Shown here: positions 1 to 7,619 of the stretch, piece by piece
How the letters are laid out: every line of letters begins with the position of its first letter
How positions within the stretch are numbered: the first letter of the stretch is position 1
Source: JBCCFK01 sp965262315
GTDB lineage: Bacteria > Actinomycetota > Acidimicrobiia > Acidimicrobiales > UBA8592
Direction of reading: 5' to 3'
Assembly (NCBI GenBank): GCA_965262315.1
Contig: CBDHFJ010000053.1
Location: 1 to 12,238, forward strand
Length of the DNA stretch: 12,238 bases
The notes under the pieces: generated by a model
Seen by the model: the letters and a program-made list of their open reading frames with translations, nothing else
Database searches by the model: none
What the model was told of the DNA's origin: nothing
Position numbers and translations under genes: made by a program

Positions 1-634
1 ACCGCGAGCGGCTGGACGCTGCTGGTGCCGGGCAGCACCAGCCCAGGTGCGAACGGCAGGTCCTCGTAGTGGACACCCATCATCGCCACGTCGGGGTCCC
101 GTGATTGCCGAGCTCGACCCACGCCTGGCCGACGCCGCAGTTGGGGATGAACTCGAACCACGGGTCCGCGCTGAGGCAGTCGACGTCGAGCACGGTGTCG
201 AGCAGCGTGCTCGTGCCTTCGACCCGCACGGCAACGGATGAGTTCTCCTCGGCCGGGTACGAGTCGATCCAGGCCAGGCCGGGGCCCACGGCCGGGTTCG
301 CGACGGGTTCGTCGTCGATCCAGACCTCGAGGACCACGAAGGCCGCGGTCGGATTGCCGATCTCCACGTCGATCATCCCGTCGGTGCAGTCGACCTCGGC
401 GTCGGCAGAGACCGGGGGGAGGGGAATGACGATGTCGTCGAGGATGTCGAGCTCGAGCGGCACGTCCGGTTCGACGATGTCGTCGAGTTCGACGAGCTCG
501 AGCTCGTCGAACGGGGCCGCCGACGCCGCGGGGGCCAGCGCCAGGACCGCCGCGGTCAGCAGGAACAGTGCCGCGAGTGCTCGCGCTGCCACTCGGCGAC
601 CGGTGGGTGTGGTGTGGGGGTTGGGGGTGTTCAT
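1..634 (-). CDS. Secreted two-repeat protein, C-terminus outside window, one frame break
   Basis: Unrecognised exported protein. The start at 634 is chosen because GAGGAGA lies 7 bases upstream (642-648) and a signal peptide follows at once: TGRR, a hydrophobic stretch (ALAALFLLTAAVLALAPA) and a probable cleavage site near ASAA, residues 36-39. Next comes an acidic, aliphatic linker (residues about 40-75, with ELELVELDDIVEP), then two similar beta-rich units. Each begins near a Cys and carries a V-E-(I/L)-G-N motif (VDVEIGN-like near residue 90, WVELGN near residue 175), suggesting Ig-like repeats. The first frame stops at 80, but after GNHG the neighbouring frame continues as DPDVAMMGVHYEDLPF up to the window edge, so one G is probably missing around 97-103. 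No LPXTG or other anchor is visible because the C-terminus is cut off. It is divergent from the PadR gene at 782 and is a candidate target of it. The function is unknown; a surface or secreted structural role is inferred. Confidence 0.7.
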
Positions 635-736
635 GGGTCCGTCTCCTCGGGAGTTGGGGGTTGGTGTGTGGGGGAGACGCCGCCTGCTGCCAATCCCTAC
701 ACCCCAGCCGAAGAAATTCTCGAGATTCTCCAACTC

Positions 737-776
737 ACATATGTTGTTGACATATATATGTTGTTCACCTATGTTG
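737..776. repeat. Tandem and palindromic repeats over the padR promoter, putative operator
   Basis: ATATGTTGTT occurs twice, at 739-748 and 756-765 (17 bases apart), with a third partial copy TATGTTG at 770-776. Two palindromes are nested in it: ACATATGT at 737-744 and ACATATATATGT at 750-761. ATGT and ACAT half-sites are typical of PadR-family operators. The array covers the spacer and both promoter boxes, so binding there would block transcription. Autoregulation by the adjacent PadR is inferred. Confidence 0.55.
747..775 (+). promoter_or_regulatory. Near-consensus sigma-70-type promoter for padR (leaderless)
   Basis: TTGACA at 747-752 and TATGTT at 770-775 are separated by exactly 17 bases. 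Transcription starting 7 bases after the -10 box would begin at 782, which is the A of the padR ATG. The mRNA would therefore be leaderless, which fits the absence of a Shine-Dalgarno sequence and the known frequency of leaderless mRNAs in Actinobacteria. Confidence 0.7.
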
Positions 777-781
777 ACTGC

Positions 782-1266
782 ATGCCGGATCATCCACGAG
801 ATCGTCGCAAGCGCCGCCACGGCCGAGGCCGCCGCACGGGCGCCGTGGCTCGTTTCGTCGAGCCGGCCGTGCTGCTGCTCCTCCGAGAGGGCAACGCGCA
901 CGGCTACGAGCTCGCCGACGAGCTGACCGCGTTCATGCCGGTGGAGCGCGTCGATGTCGGGAATCTGTATCGACTCCTCCGCAAGTTGGAGGACGACGGC
1001 CTGGTCGCGTCCGAATGGGACGAAGGCGAGGCGGGCCGCGCCAAGCGCGTCTACGAGATCACCGATGACGGCATCGAAGCCCTCGACGACTGGGCGGAAC
1101 GCCTCCGTTGGTACCGCCGATGCGCTGACCCAGATTCCTGGACCGGCACGACCGAGGGCGAGCGACCCCGACCAATGACGAGGGCGTCGATGACACCCAC
1201 ATCCCTCGGCCCGACGACGGGCCTGACGTCGCCACCGATCGAACAGAAACGGCCGACGTCGACTGA
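782..1266 (+). CDS. PadR-family winged-helix transcriptional regulator, two frame breaks
   Basis: Restored length is about 160 aa. A basic N-terminus (residues 1-23, many Arg/Lys) precedes the PadR winged helix: VEPAVLLLLREGNAHGYEL (26-44), VDVGNLYRLLRKLEDDGLV (57-75) and the wing GRAKRVYEIT (85-94). The ATG at 782 is preferred over 758 because it sits exactly at the predicted transcription start. The first frame loses PadR similarity after AERLR. Removing one T at 1108-1109 gives RGTADALTQ, and removing one base near 1134 gives FLDRHDRG and a stop at 1264-1266, restoring the expected C-terminal helix; a single lost base is a less attractive alternative. An acidic tail follows. The next gene starts 24 bases downstream, suggesting one operon. 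PadR proteins are usually repressors; the ligand is unknown. Confidence 0.82.
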
Positions 1267-1290
1267 CGACCCCCACGAGGAGACGACCGC

Positions 1291-1653
1291 ATGTCGAGAA
1301 GCCGACACACCACATCCATCCGCTACGACTCCAACGACCCCGACGGACCGCAGGTCCGCGTCGACCACGACGACACCCCCCGCTCCGACGAGGAGCGCCT
1401 GGCTCGCAAGCGGGCGCGCAAGGACCGACGTCGGCGGGCGCACGCCGCCCGCCTGGATCGCCGACGCGGTCGACGTCATCGTGACCACGATGGCGGCCGA
1501 CCCGCTGGCGGTCACGGTCATCGGCCCGACTGGGACGACGTTGCCGAGCTCGAGCGCCACCAGCGAGACCTCGAACAGCACGAGGCGGACATCCATGCCC
1601 GCATCGCCACCGTTCGGGCCCGCATCCTGGAGCTTCGGGGCGACCCACGCTGA
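1291..1653 (+). CDS. Small coiled-coil protein downstream of padR, two compensating frame breaks
   Basis: I do not recognise this family. The start at 1291 has GAGGAG at 1277-1282. As written it reads as a 120-aa protein with an Arg/His-rich middle, but between about 1440 and 1526 G/C at third positions falls in this frame and is almost complete in the next one, which encodes PPAWIADAVDVIVTTMAADP and AVTVIGP. One extra G at 1436-1438 and one missing C at 1525-1527 explain this and keep the total at about 120 aa. The restored order is a polar N-terminus with a basic segment (ARKRARKDRRR), a hydrophobic amphipathic helix, and a charged coiled coil (VAELERHQRDLEQHEADIHA). There is no signal peptide. 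Co-transcription with padR suggests a function tied to that regulator; nothing more can be said. Confidence 0.65.
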   Translation: MSRSRHTTSIRYDSNDPDGPQVRVDHDDTPRSDEERLARKRARKDRRRRAHAARLDRRRGRRHRDHDGGRPAGGHGHRPDWDDVAELERHQRDLEQHEADIHARIATVRARILELRGDPR

Positions 1654-1687
1654 CGGACCCCCGCCGACCATGAGCAGTTGAGCGCCC

Positions 1688-1717
1688 ACGGTCCCGAGGT
1701 CCTACCCTCGGGACCGT
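1688..1717 (+). terminator. Perfect 12-bp hairpin ending the padR operon
   Basis: ACGGTCCCGAGG at 1688-1699 pairs perfectly with CCTCGGGACCGT at 1706-1717 around a 6-base loop. It lies 35 bases after the stop of the coiled-coil gene and before the dioxygenase ribosome-binding site. No T-run follows, as is common for actinobacterial terminators. An attenuator-like role for the next gene cannot be excluded. Confidence 0.65.
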
Positions 1718-1745
1718 TCGCGCGTCGGCACCAGGAGGGGACCGC

Positions 1746-2729
1746 ATGACGATGGCCGCATCAGACGACCGGGTCGTGGCCGCAACCGATCCGGGCAAAG
1801 GCCTCCCCGGACGCGTGACCATCCCCGGTTACGCCACCCAGCTCGGGCCTCTGGGACACCTCGCCGCGGAACGACACCGCCTGGCAGCTCTCGAATGGGA
1901 GCACTTCGACGTCACGCTCCAGTCCGCCACCGTCGGCGGTGAGATCCACGGCATCGACCTGCGGCAGGACCTGCGCGGACGAGGTGTTCGCCGACGTTCG
2001 CCAGGCCCTCTGGGAGTACAAGGTTCTCTTCCTTCCGCGACCAGCCCCTCACCGCGGACCAGCACGTCCGGTTCGCCCGCCGGTTCGGTGAGCTCGAGGG
2101 TCCACCCGTTCATCCCGTCCAACACGGGCGAGCCCGAGCTCGTCCGGTTCGAGAAGGACGCAGAGGCCGGCGGCTACGAGAATGGCTGGCATCACGACGT
2201 CACGTGGCGGCGAACCCCGTCCCTCGGAGCGATGCTCCGTGCCGTCACGGTGCCGCCGACCGGGGGAGACACGCTGTTCTGCGATGCCAACGCCGCGTAC
2301 GAAGGCCTCGACGACGAGACCAAGGAGCAGATCTCGGGCCTGGTCGCCGTCCACGACTTCATGCAGGCGTTCCGCCGTCAGGTGCCGCCGGAGAAGATGG
2401 ACGAGATGCGCGAGAAGTACCCGCTCGCTCCACATCCCGTGGTCATCGCCCACCCCGTCACCGGGAAGCCGCTGCTGTACGTCAACCGCTTCTTCGTCAG
2501 CCACATCGAGGGCATGGACGAGGACGAGAGTTGCGCACTGATCGACCGGCTCTGCCGCCAGTTCGACACCGTCGAATACCAGTGCCGGTTCCGGTGGCAG
2601 CCGGACTCGATCGCGTGCTGGGACAACCGTGCGGTGCAGCACTACGCGTCGAGCGACTACTACCCCGACGTCCGGGTGATGGAGCGGGCCAGCGTGGCCG
2701 GCGACGCCCCGGCGGCGTACCGCGGCTGA
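1746..2729 (+). CDS. TauD/TfdA-family Fe(II)/2-oxoglutarate dioxygenase, three frame breaks
   Basis: This family oxidises small organic substrates (taurine, phenoxyacetates, others) with 2-oxoglutarate and O2. The start at 1746 follows AGGAGG at 1733-1738. The restored protein is about 326 aa. A roughly 50-residue N-terminal extension precedes the family start (FDVTLQSATVGGEIHGIDL). The iron site is visible: His148 and Asp150 in GWHHDVTW and distal His298 in VQHYA, with the 2-oxoglutarate-binding Arg near 313 (RVMERASVAG). Between 1974 and 2100 the written frame is nonsense. Removing one base near 1974-1979, one C near 2031 and one G at 2098-2100 gives EVFADVRQALWEYKVLFFRD, then QPLTADQHVRFARRFGELE, then VHPFIPSNTG, a standard TauD N-terminal half. 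The substrate cannot be told from sequence. It has no obvious operon partner: a hairpin lies upstream and the groES promoter downstream. Confidence 0.85.
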   Translation: MTMAASDDRVVAATDPGKGLPGRVTIPGYATQLGPLGHLAAERHRLAALEWEHFDVTLQSATVGGEIHGIDLRQDLRGRGVRRRSPGPLGVQGSLPSATSPSPRTSTSGSPAGSVSSRVHPFIPSNTGEPELVRFEKDAEAGGYENGWHHDVTWRRTPSLGAMLRAVTVPPTGGDTLFCDANAAYEGLDDETKEQISGLVAVHDFMQAFRRQVPPEKMDEMREKYPLAPHPVVIAHPVTGKPLLYVNRFFVSHIEGMDEDESCALIDRLCRQFDTVEYQCRFRWQPDSIACWDNRAVQHYASSDYYPDVRVMERASVAGDAPAAYRG

Positions 2730-2764
2730 ACCGACGCCGACCGGTCGAAGTGGCAGCGAAGGGT

Positions 2765-2793
2765 TTGGATTTCCCAGGGCTGCCCAATATCGT
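2765..2793 (+). promoter_or_regulatory. Probable groESL promoter
   Basis: TTGGAT at 2765-2770 and TATCGT at 2788-2793 are 17 bases apart, close to the vegetative sigma consensus. The predicted start, about 2800, falls inside the CIRCE element, the usual arrangement for HrcA repression. The -10 match is imperfect. Confidence 0.5.
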
Positions 2794-2819
2794 TGGCACT
2801 CGCACCGTGAGAGTGCCAA
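2793..2819 (+). promoter_or_regulatory. CIRCE element (HrcA operator) upstream of groES
   Basis: TTGGCACTC (2793-2801), a 9-base spacer and GAGTGCCAA (2811-2819) form a perfect inverted repeat. Each arm differs from the CIRCE consensus (TTAGCACTC-N9-GAGTGCTAA) by one symmetric base. The heat-shock repressor HrcA binds this element and releases it on stress. The hrcA gene is not in the window. In the transcript the repeat would also lie near the 5' end as a hairpin. Confidence 0.95.
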
Positions 2820-2879
2820 CCGGCAGCTGATTCCCACGGTGCGTGTCCGAAATCCCAACGTCTGAGGAGACGCGCAGCA

Positions 2880-3170
2880 ATGAACCTGGAGCCCCGCGAG
2901 GACCGACTTGTCGTCCGGCCCAGCGAGTCCGAGGCCACCACGGCCAGCGGCCTGGTCATTCCCGACACTGCCAAGGAGAAGCCGCAGCAGGGTGAAGTTC
3001 TGGCTGTCGGCCCGGGCAAGCGCTCGGAGCAGACCGGTGAGCTGATCCCCGTCGACGTCGCTGTCGGCGACACCGTCATCTACGCCAAGTACGGCGGCAC
3101 CGAGATCAGCCACGGCGGCGACGACCTGCTGATCCTGTCGGCCCGCGACGTGCTGGCCGTCGTCAAGTAG
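2880..3170 (+). CDS. groES: Co-chaperonin GroES (Hsp10)
   Basis: At 96 aa it has the normal length for the family and an intact reading frame. It forms the heptameric lid of the GroEL folding chamber in the cytoplasm. Visible family motifs are LEPREDRLVVRP at the N-terminus, the mobile-loop region ATTASGLVIPDTAKEKPQQG (about residues 20-39), GEVLAVGPGK, VGDTVIYAKYGGTEI and the C-terminal LLILSARDVLAVV. The ATG at 2880 has GAGGAG at 2864-2869. CIRCE lies 60 bases upstream and groEL follows after 31 bases, so this is the classical HrcA-controlled bicistronic unit. Confidence 0.98.
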   Translation: MNLEPREDRLVVRPSESEATTASGLVIPDTAKEKPQQGEVLAVGPGKRSEQTGELIPVDVAVGDTVIYAKYGGTEISHGGDDLLILSARDVLAVVK

Positions 3171-3201
3171 TCCCTTTCGCAGACGCAACAAGGACAACCA
3201 C

Positions 3202-4848
<1,647 letters not shown>

Positions 4849-4874
4849 TCCGTCCTCGAACGGATTGATCTGGT

Positions 4875-4902
4875 GAGCGCCGGGCCTTCGGGCCCGGCGC
4901 TC
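4875..4902. terminator. UUCG tetraloop terminator between convergent groEL and VOC gene
   Basis: GAGCGCCGGGCC at 4875-4886, loop TTCG, then GGCCCGGCGCTC at 4891-4902 form a perfect 12-bp stem. A smaller hairpin (ATCCGT at 4848-4853 with ACGGAT at 4860-4865) sits directly upstream at the groEL stop codon. The stem lies 27 bases after groEL and 12 bases beyond the stop of the minus-strand gene at 4915, so it can serve both strands. Confidence 0.88.
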
Positions 4903-4914
4903 TCGCGTCCTGGG

Positions 4915-5702
4915 TCAGCCTTCGGGCTGCATCAGCTGGAAGGCACCGTGCTGCGGATCGTGGACGACTGCCGTGGTGCCGACACCGGGGATCGGGAACG
5001 GCTCCTGGGCGATGGCGCCGCCGTTGGCGGTCACCGCGGCGACGGTGGCCTCGATGTCGTCGACGGTGAAGTACACGGCCCAGTGGTTGGGGACTTGCTC
5101 GGGGACCTGTGGCGGCATGGCCATCAGGCCACCCATGCCCTCGTCGTTCGTGCCGCCCTTGATCAGGTGGTACATGCCCTGACCCATGTCGATGCTGTCG
5201 TACTCCCAGCCGAACACCTGGCTGTAGAAGGGAAGCGCCGCATCGATGTCGCGGGTCATGAGCTCGTTCCAGCCCATGGTGTTGGCGACATTGCCGACCT
5301 GCGCACCGATGTGATCGCCCGGTTGCCAGACCGAGAACGCCGCACCCGTGGGATCGGCGAAGACGGCCATGTGGCCCGATGTCATGACCTGCATGGGCGG
5401 CATCATCACCGAGCCCCGGCGTTCTCCACGGCGGCTGCCGTGGCGGCGACGTCGTTGCTGGTGATGTAGGTGTTCCAGATGGCGGGCATGCCGTCCATGC
5501 CCGGCGCCTGCCCGCCGAGGCCGGCGACGGCCTTGCCGTCGAGTCGGAACATGACGTAGACGCGATTGCCCTGATCGTCGAACTGGTCCTCGGCGTCCCA
5601 GCCGAAGACGGCGGTGTAGAACGCGACCGAGGCATCGACATCGGGGGACATCAGGTCGGTCCAGGACGGGGTGCCTGGGGCGTGGGCGGTGAATTCGGCC
5701 AT
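4915..5702 (-). CDS. Two-domain VOC/glyoxalase-fold protein, Cfp30B (Rv0577)-like, one frame break
   Basis: The restored protein is about 262 aa with two vicinal-oxygen-chelate domains. The first (about residues 10-125) begins GTPSWTDLMSPDVDASVAFY and contains FYTAVFGWDAED and PAIWNTYI. The second (about 135-258) contains WNELMTRDIDAALPFYSQVF, NHWAVYFTVDDIEAT and the C-terminal DPQHGAFQLMQP. Length and layout match the mycobacterial antigen Cfp30B/Rv0577, from memory of that family. The start at 5702 has a GCGAGG-like ribosome site. The frame breaks at AAVENAG: the first frame stops near 5406, and the next resumes with SVMMPPMQVMTSGHMAVF if one C is restored in the run at 5413-5416. The enzymatic role (methylglyoxal or other lactone/thioester chemistry) is uncertain. 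Confidence 0.88.
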
Positions 5703-5871
5703 GGGAAACCTCGCTTGTGGGTGCTTGGGTGCGGGTCGAGGGACGTCGGCCTGGGTCAACGCGGACACTACCGCCTGGCGGTGACACTCGGCCCGGGGCG
5801 GCTCCGCTCTCGTCAGCGGGGAGGGCTCGGAGCGACTGGAGGCGGGGTCGTCGTGTCTCGGATCGGTTGCA
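5703..5871. other. Gap between deoC and VOC gene, no feature recognised
   Basis: This 169-base gap lies between two same-strand genes. I see no open frame of interest, no strong hairpin and no clear promoter pair. TTGACC on the minus strand near 5754-5759 could be a -35 box, but no matching -10 follows. Confidence 0.4.
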
Positions 5872-6645
5872 TCAGGCGCTGGCCGTTCGCAGGTCGGCGA
5901 CCAGGGCGCCGAGCAGCTTCGATGCGCCGAAGCGGAAGCGGTCGGGGTGCATCCAGTCCTCGCCGAGGTGTGCGCGAACCAGATCGAGGTAGGCACGAGC
6001 GTCGTCGCTCGACCGGACGCCGCCCGAGACCTTGATGCCGACCTGTTGGCCGGTGGCGTCGTGATGGGCGGCCACGCGCGACGCGATCTCGGCCACGGCC
6101 TCGGGCGTGGCGGCCGGTGACATCTTGCCGGTCGAGGTCTTCACGAAATCGGCGCCGGCGGCGATCGCGGCGTCGGTGGCCGGGCCGATGAGACCCGCCT
6201 CGGCCAGCTCACCGGTCTCGAGGATGACCTTGAGCGCGGCATCGCCGGCAGCGTCGCGCATCCGCTCGAGCTCGGCAGCCGCGTCGTCGAGACGGCCGCT
6301 GAGCGCGAGCGACCGGTTGATGACCACGTCGATCTCGTGGGCGCCGGCGTCGCGGGCCGCAGTGATCTCGAGTAGGCGCGCGTCGAGCGGGGTGAGGCCT
6401 GCGGGGAAGCCAGCCGCGACCGACGCCACCTTGACGGAGCTGCCAGCGACCGCCTCGGCAGCCACCGGCACGAGGAACGGGTACACGCACACGGCGGCGG
6501 TGGGGCCCACCGTCGGGTCGTCGCCGTCGGGCCGGACCGCCTCGGCACACAGCGCCCGGACTCGCTCGGGGGTGTCGCTTCCCTCGAGGGTCGTCAGATC
6601 GATGCAGCGGATGGCGAGGCGGAGGTCGTCGAGAAGGTCAGCCAT
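5872..6645 (-). CDS. deoC: Deoxyribose-phosphate aldolase
   Basis: This 257-aa cytoplasmic aldolase splits 2-deoxyribose 5-phosphate into acetaldehyde and glyceraldehyde 3-phosphate in deoxynucleoside salvage. The sequence is of the E. coli DeoC type: AVCVYPFLVPVA (51-62), HEIDVVIN with Asp106, FVKTSTGK with Schiff-base Lys169, IKVSGGVRS with Lys205, and RFGASKLLGAL near the end. All catalytic residues are present and the frame is intact. The ATG at 6645 has no Shine-Dalgarno; a TANNNT -10 box 7 bases upstream suggests a leaderless mRNA. It is divergent from the 50-aa gene with only 41 bases between. The VOC gene lies 169 bases downstream on the same strand. Confidence 0.96.
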   Translation of the reverse strand: MADLLDDLRLAIRCIDLTTLEGSDTPERVRALCAEAVRPDGDDPTVGPTAAVCVYPFLVPVAAEAVAGSSVKVASVAAGFPAGLTPLDARLLEITAARDAGAHEIDVVINRSLALSGRLDDAAAELERMRDAAGDAALKVILETGELAEAGLIGPATDAAIAAGADFVKTSTGKMSPAATPEAVAEIASRVAAHHDATGQQVGIKVSGGVRSSDDARAYLDLVRAHLGEDWMHPDRFRFGASKLLGALVADLRTASA

Positions 6646-6686
6646 GGACGCGACGCTAGCGCCGGCGGTGGCTACCCTTCGATCGC
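6646..6686. promoter_or_regulatory. Divergent overlapping -10 boxes for deoC and the small gene
   Basis: On the minus strand TAGCGT (6653-6658) lies 7 bases before the deoC ATG. On the plus strand TACCCT (6673-6678) lies 8 bases before the ATG at 6687. Both match TANNNT and predict transcription starting at or within 2 bases of the start codon. No -35 match is evident for either, so this is moderate evidence only. Confidence 0.45.
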
Positions 6687-6839
6687 ATGAACGATCGTCC
6701 GGCACCCAACCCCGCCAAGCTGCTCGAGTCCTGGATGGAGTGGGAGCGGGGTGAGACGCCTCCGGGCCGCGTGATGTCCAACCTGAAGACCGGCGGGCTC
6801 CGCGAACTCCTGGAGTCGATGGTCGAATCGGCCGGCTGA
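6687..6839 (+). CDS. 50-aa conserved-looking protein of unknown function
   Basis: This gene is short and easily missed. The protein begins MNDRPAPNPAKLLESWMEWE, continues with RGETPPGRVMSNLKTGGLRE and ends with LLESMVESAG. It is soluble, with no signal peptide or membrane segment, and two short amphipathic helices (around 9-20 and 28-47) joined by a GETPPG turn. G/C at third positions is strong, supporting coding. It starts 8 bases behind a TACCCT -10 box, so it is probably translated leaderlessly. The NUDIX gene begins 11 bases after its stop, making it the first gene of the operon leading to guaB3-guaA. I do not recognise a named family. The W-x-E-W-E-R-G-E-x-x-P-G pattern looks constrained, but I assign no function. 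Confidence 0.7.
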   Translation: MNDRPAPNPAKLLESWMEWERGETPPGRVMSNLKTGGLRELLESMVESAG

Positions 6840-6850
6840 TCGAGCTGACG

Positions 6851-7543
6851 ATGCCAGCTCGCGGCGGGCCGCAGCGGATCCCGCGTCCGGACACCTGGGA
6901 GATCGGTGGCCCGCCGCCGTGGGCCGAACGGGACCCCGGCGAGCTGTCGCTCGAGCTCGTCGAGCGTGCGCTCAGACGCCGCGGCCCGGGTGGCCTCGTC
7001 GGTCCGCAGCCCGAGGCCGGCAACCGGCGGTCGGCGGTGCTGGTTCCGCTGTACGAGGACGACGGCGAGGTGCATGTCGTGCTCACTCGGCGTTCGCCCC
7101 ACATGCGGTCGCACACCCACGAGGTCGCCTTCCCCGGCGGCCGTGTCGATCCCGAGGACATCGACGAGTGGGACACCGCACTCCGCGAGGCCGAGGAGGA
7201 GGTGGCCCTCGACCGGGCGCTGCCGGAGCGCATCGGCGAGCTCGACTCCTTCGTCGCCGGGGGGAGCCAGTCGTTCGTGACGCCGCTGGTCGGTCGGCTC
7301 CCCGGGCCCCCCGATCTCACCCCCAGCGAGGCCGAGGTCGAGCGCATCCTCTACGTCCCCCTGAAGGAGCTGCTGCTCCCGGAGGTGTGGCGCGAGGAGA
7401 TCTGGGTCCGCGACGGGCTGGTGCGCCCGATCACGTTCTTCGAGTTGCACGGCGACACCGTGTGGGGTGCCACCGGGGCCATGTTGCGTCAGCTCCTGGC
7501 CATCGTCACCGGCACCGACGACACCATCGTCCGCGAGGTCTGA
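6851..7543 (+). CDS. NUDIX hydrolase, CoA-pyrophosphatase (NudL/YeaB) type
   Basis: At 230 aa with an intact frame, it probably hydrolyses coenzyme A or acyl-CoA to 3',5'-ADP and (acyl)phosphopantetheine. The signature is LTRRSPHMRSHTHEVAFPGG (79-98), the CoA-pyrophosphatase extension upstream of the NUDIX box, followed by GGRVDPEDIDEWDTALREAE (97-116) with the metal-binding REAEEE at 112-117. A roughly 58-residue N-terminal region precedes the NUDIX fold. The ribosome site is weak; ATG 6851 is accepted because the preceding gene ends at 6839 and translational coupling is likely. Substrate is inferred from the extended motif; another diphosphate is possible. Confidence 0.88.
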   Translation: MPARGGPQRIPRPDTWEIGGPPPWAERDPGELSLELVERALRRRGPGGLVGPQPEAGNRRSAVLVPLYEDDGEVHVVLTRRSPHMRSHTHEVAFPGGRVDPEDIDEWDTALREAEEEVALDRALPERIGELDSFVAGGSQSFVTPLVGRLPGPPDLTPSEAEVERILYVPLKELLLPEVWREEIWVRDGLVRPITFFELHGDTVWGATGAMLRQLLAIVTGTDDTIVREV

Positions 7544-7575
7544 ACCCGTCCCCCGGGAGCCGCCGCGCGCCTGCG

Positions 7576-7581
7576 TAGACT
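7576..7581 (+). promoter_or_regulatory. Possible -10 box for guaB3
   Basis: TAGACT at 7576-7581 lies in the 76-base gap before guaB3 and predicts a start near 7588 with a leader of about 32 bases containing GGGAG (7607-7611). No -35 match is visible 16-19 bases upstream. An internal promoter separating the purine genes from the NUDIX unit is possible but unproven. Confidence 0.35.
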
Positions 7582-7619
7582 GGTCGTTTCTTCGCACACG
7601 CCGAACGGGAGTAGGGGCA

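Larger units (their letters stand above)
635..781. other. Divergent intergenic region, AT-rich island and C/A-rich leader
   Basis: This 147-base gap separates the secreted-protein gene (minus) from padR (plus). The right part (about 705-781) is strikingly AT-rich for this genome and holds the PadR promoter and repeats. The left part (about 603-680) has G-runs on the plus strand (616-620, 623-627, 656-660, 670-674), so the leader and first codons of the secreted-protein mRNA are C/A-rich. I found no convincing -35/-10 pair for the minus-strand gene. Confidence 0.6.

Noticed and set aside
614..1681. One 355-aa plus-strand open frame covering padR and the next gene
   Set aside because: It is a composite: true PadR sequence at first, out-of-frame translation in the middle, then the correct frame of a segment of the next gene. 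Family motifs and third-position G/C place the gene ends at 1266 and 1653.
80..1822. 580-aa minus-strand open frame running across padR and the dioxygenase start
   Set aside because: Only the part from 634 downwards has a signal peptide and sensible composition. The upstream part is antisense to padR and is Arg/Gly/Pro-rich shadow sequence.
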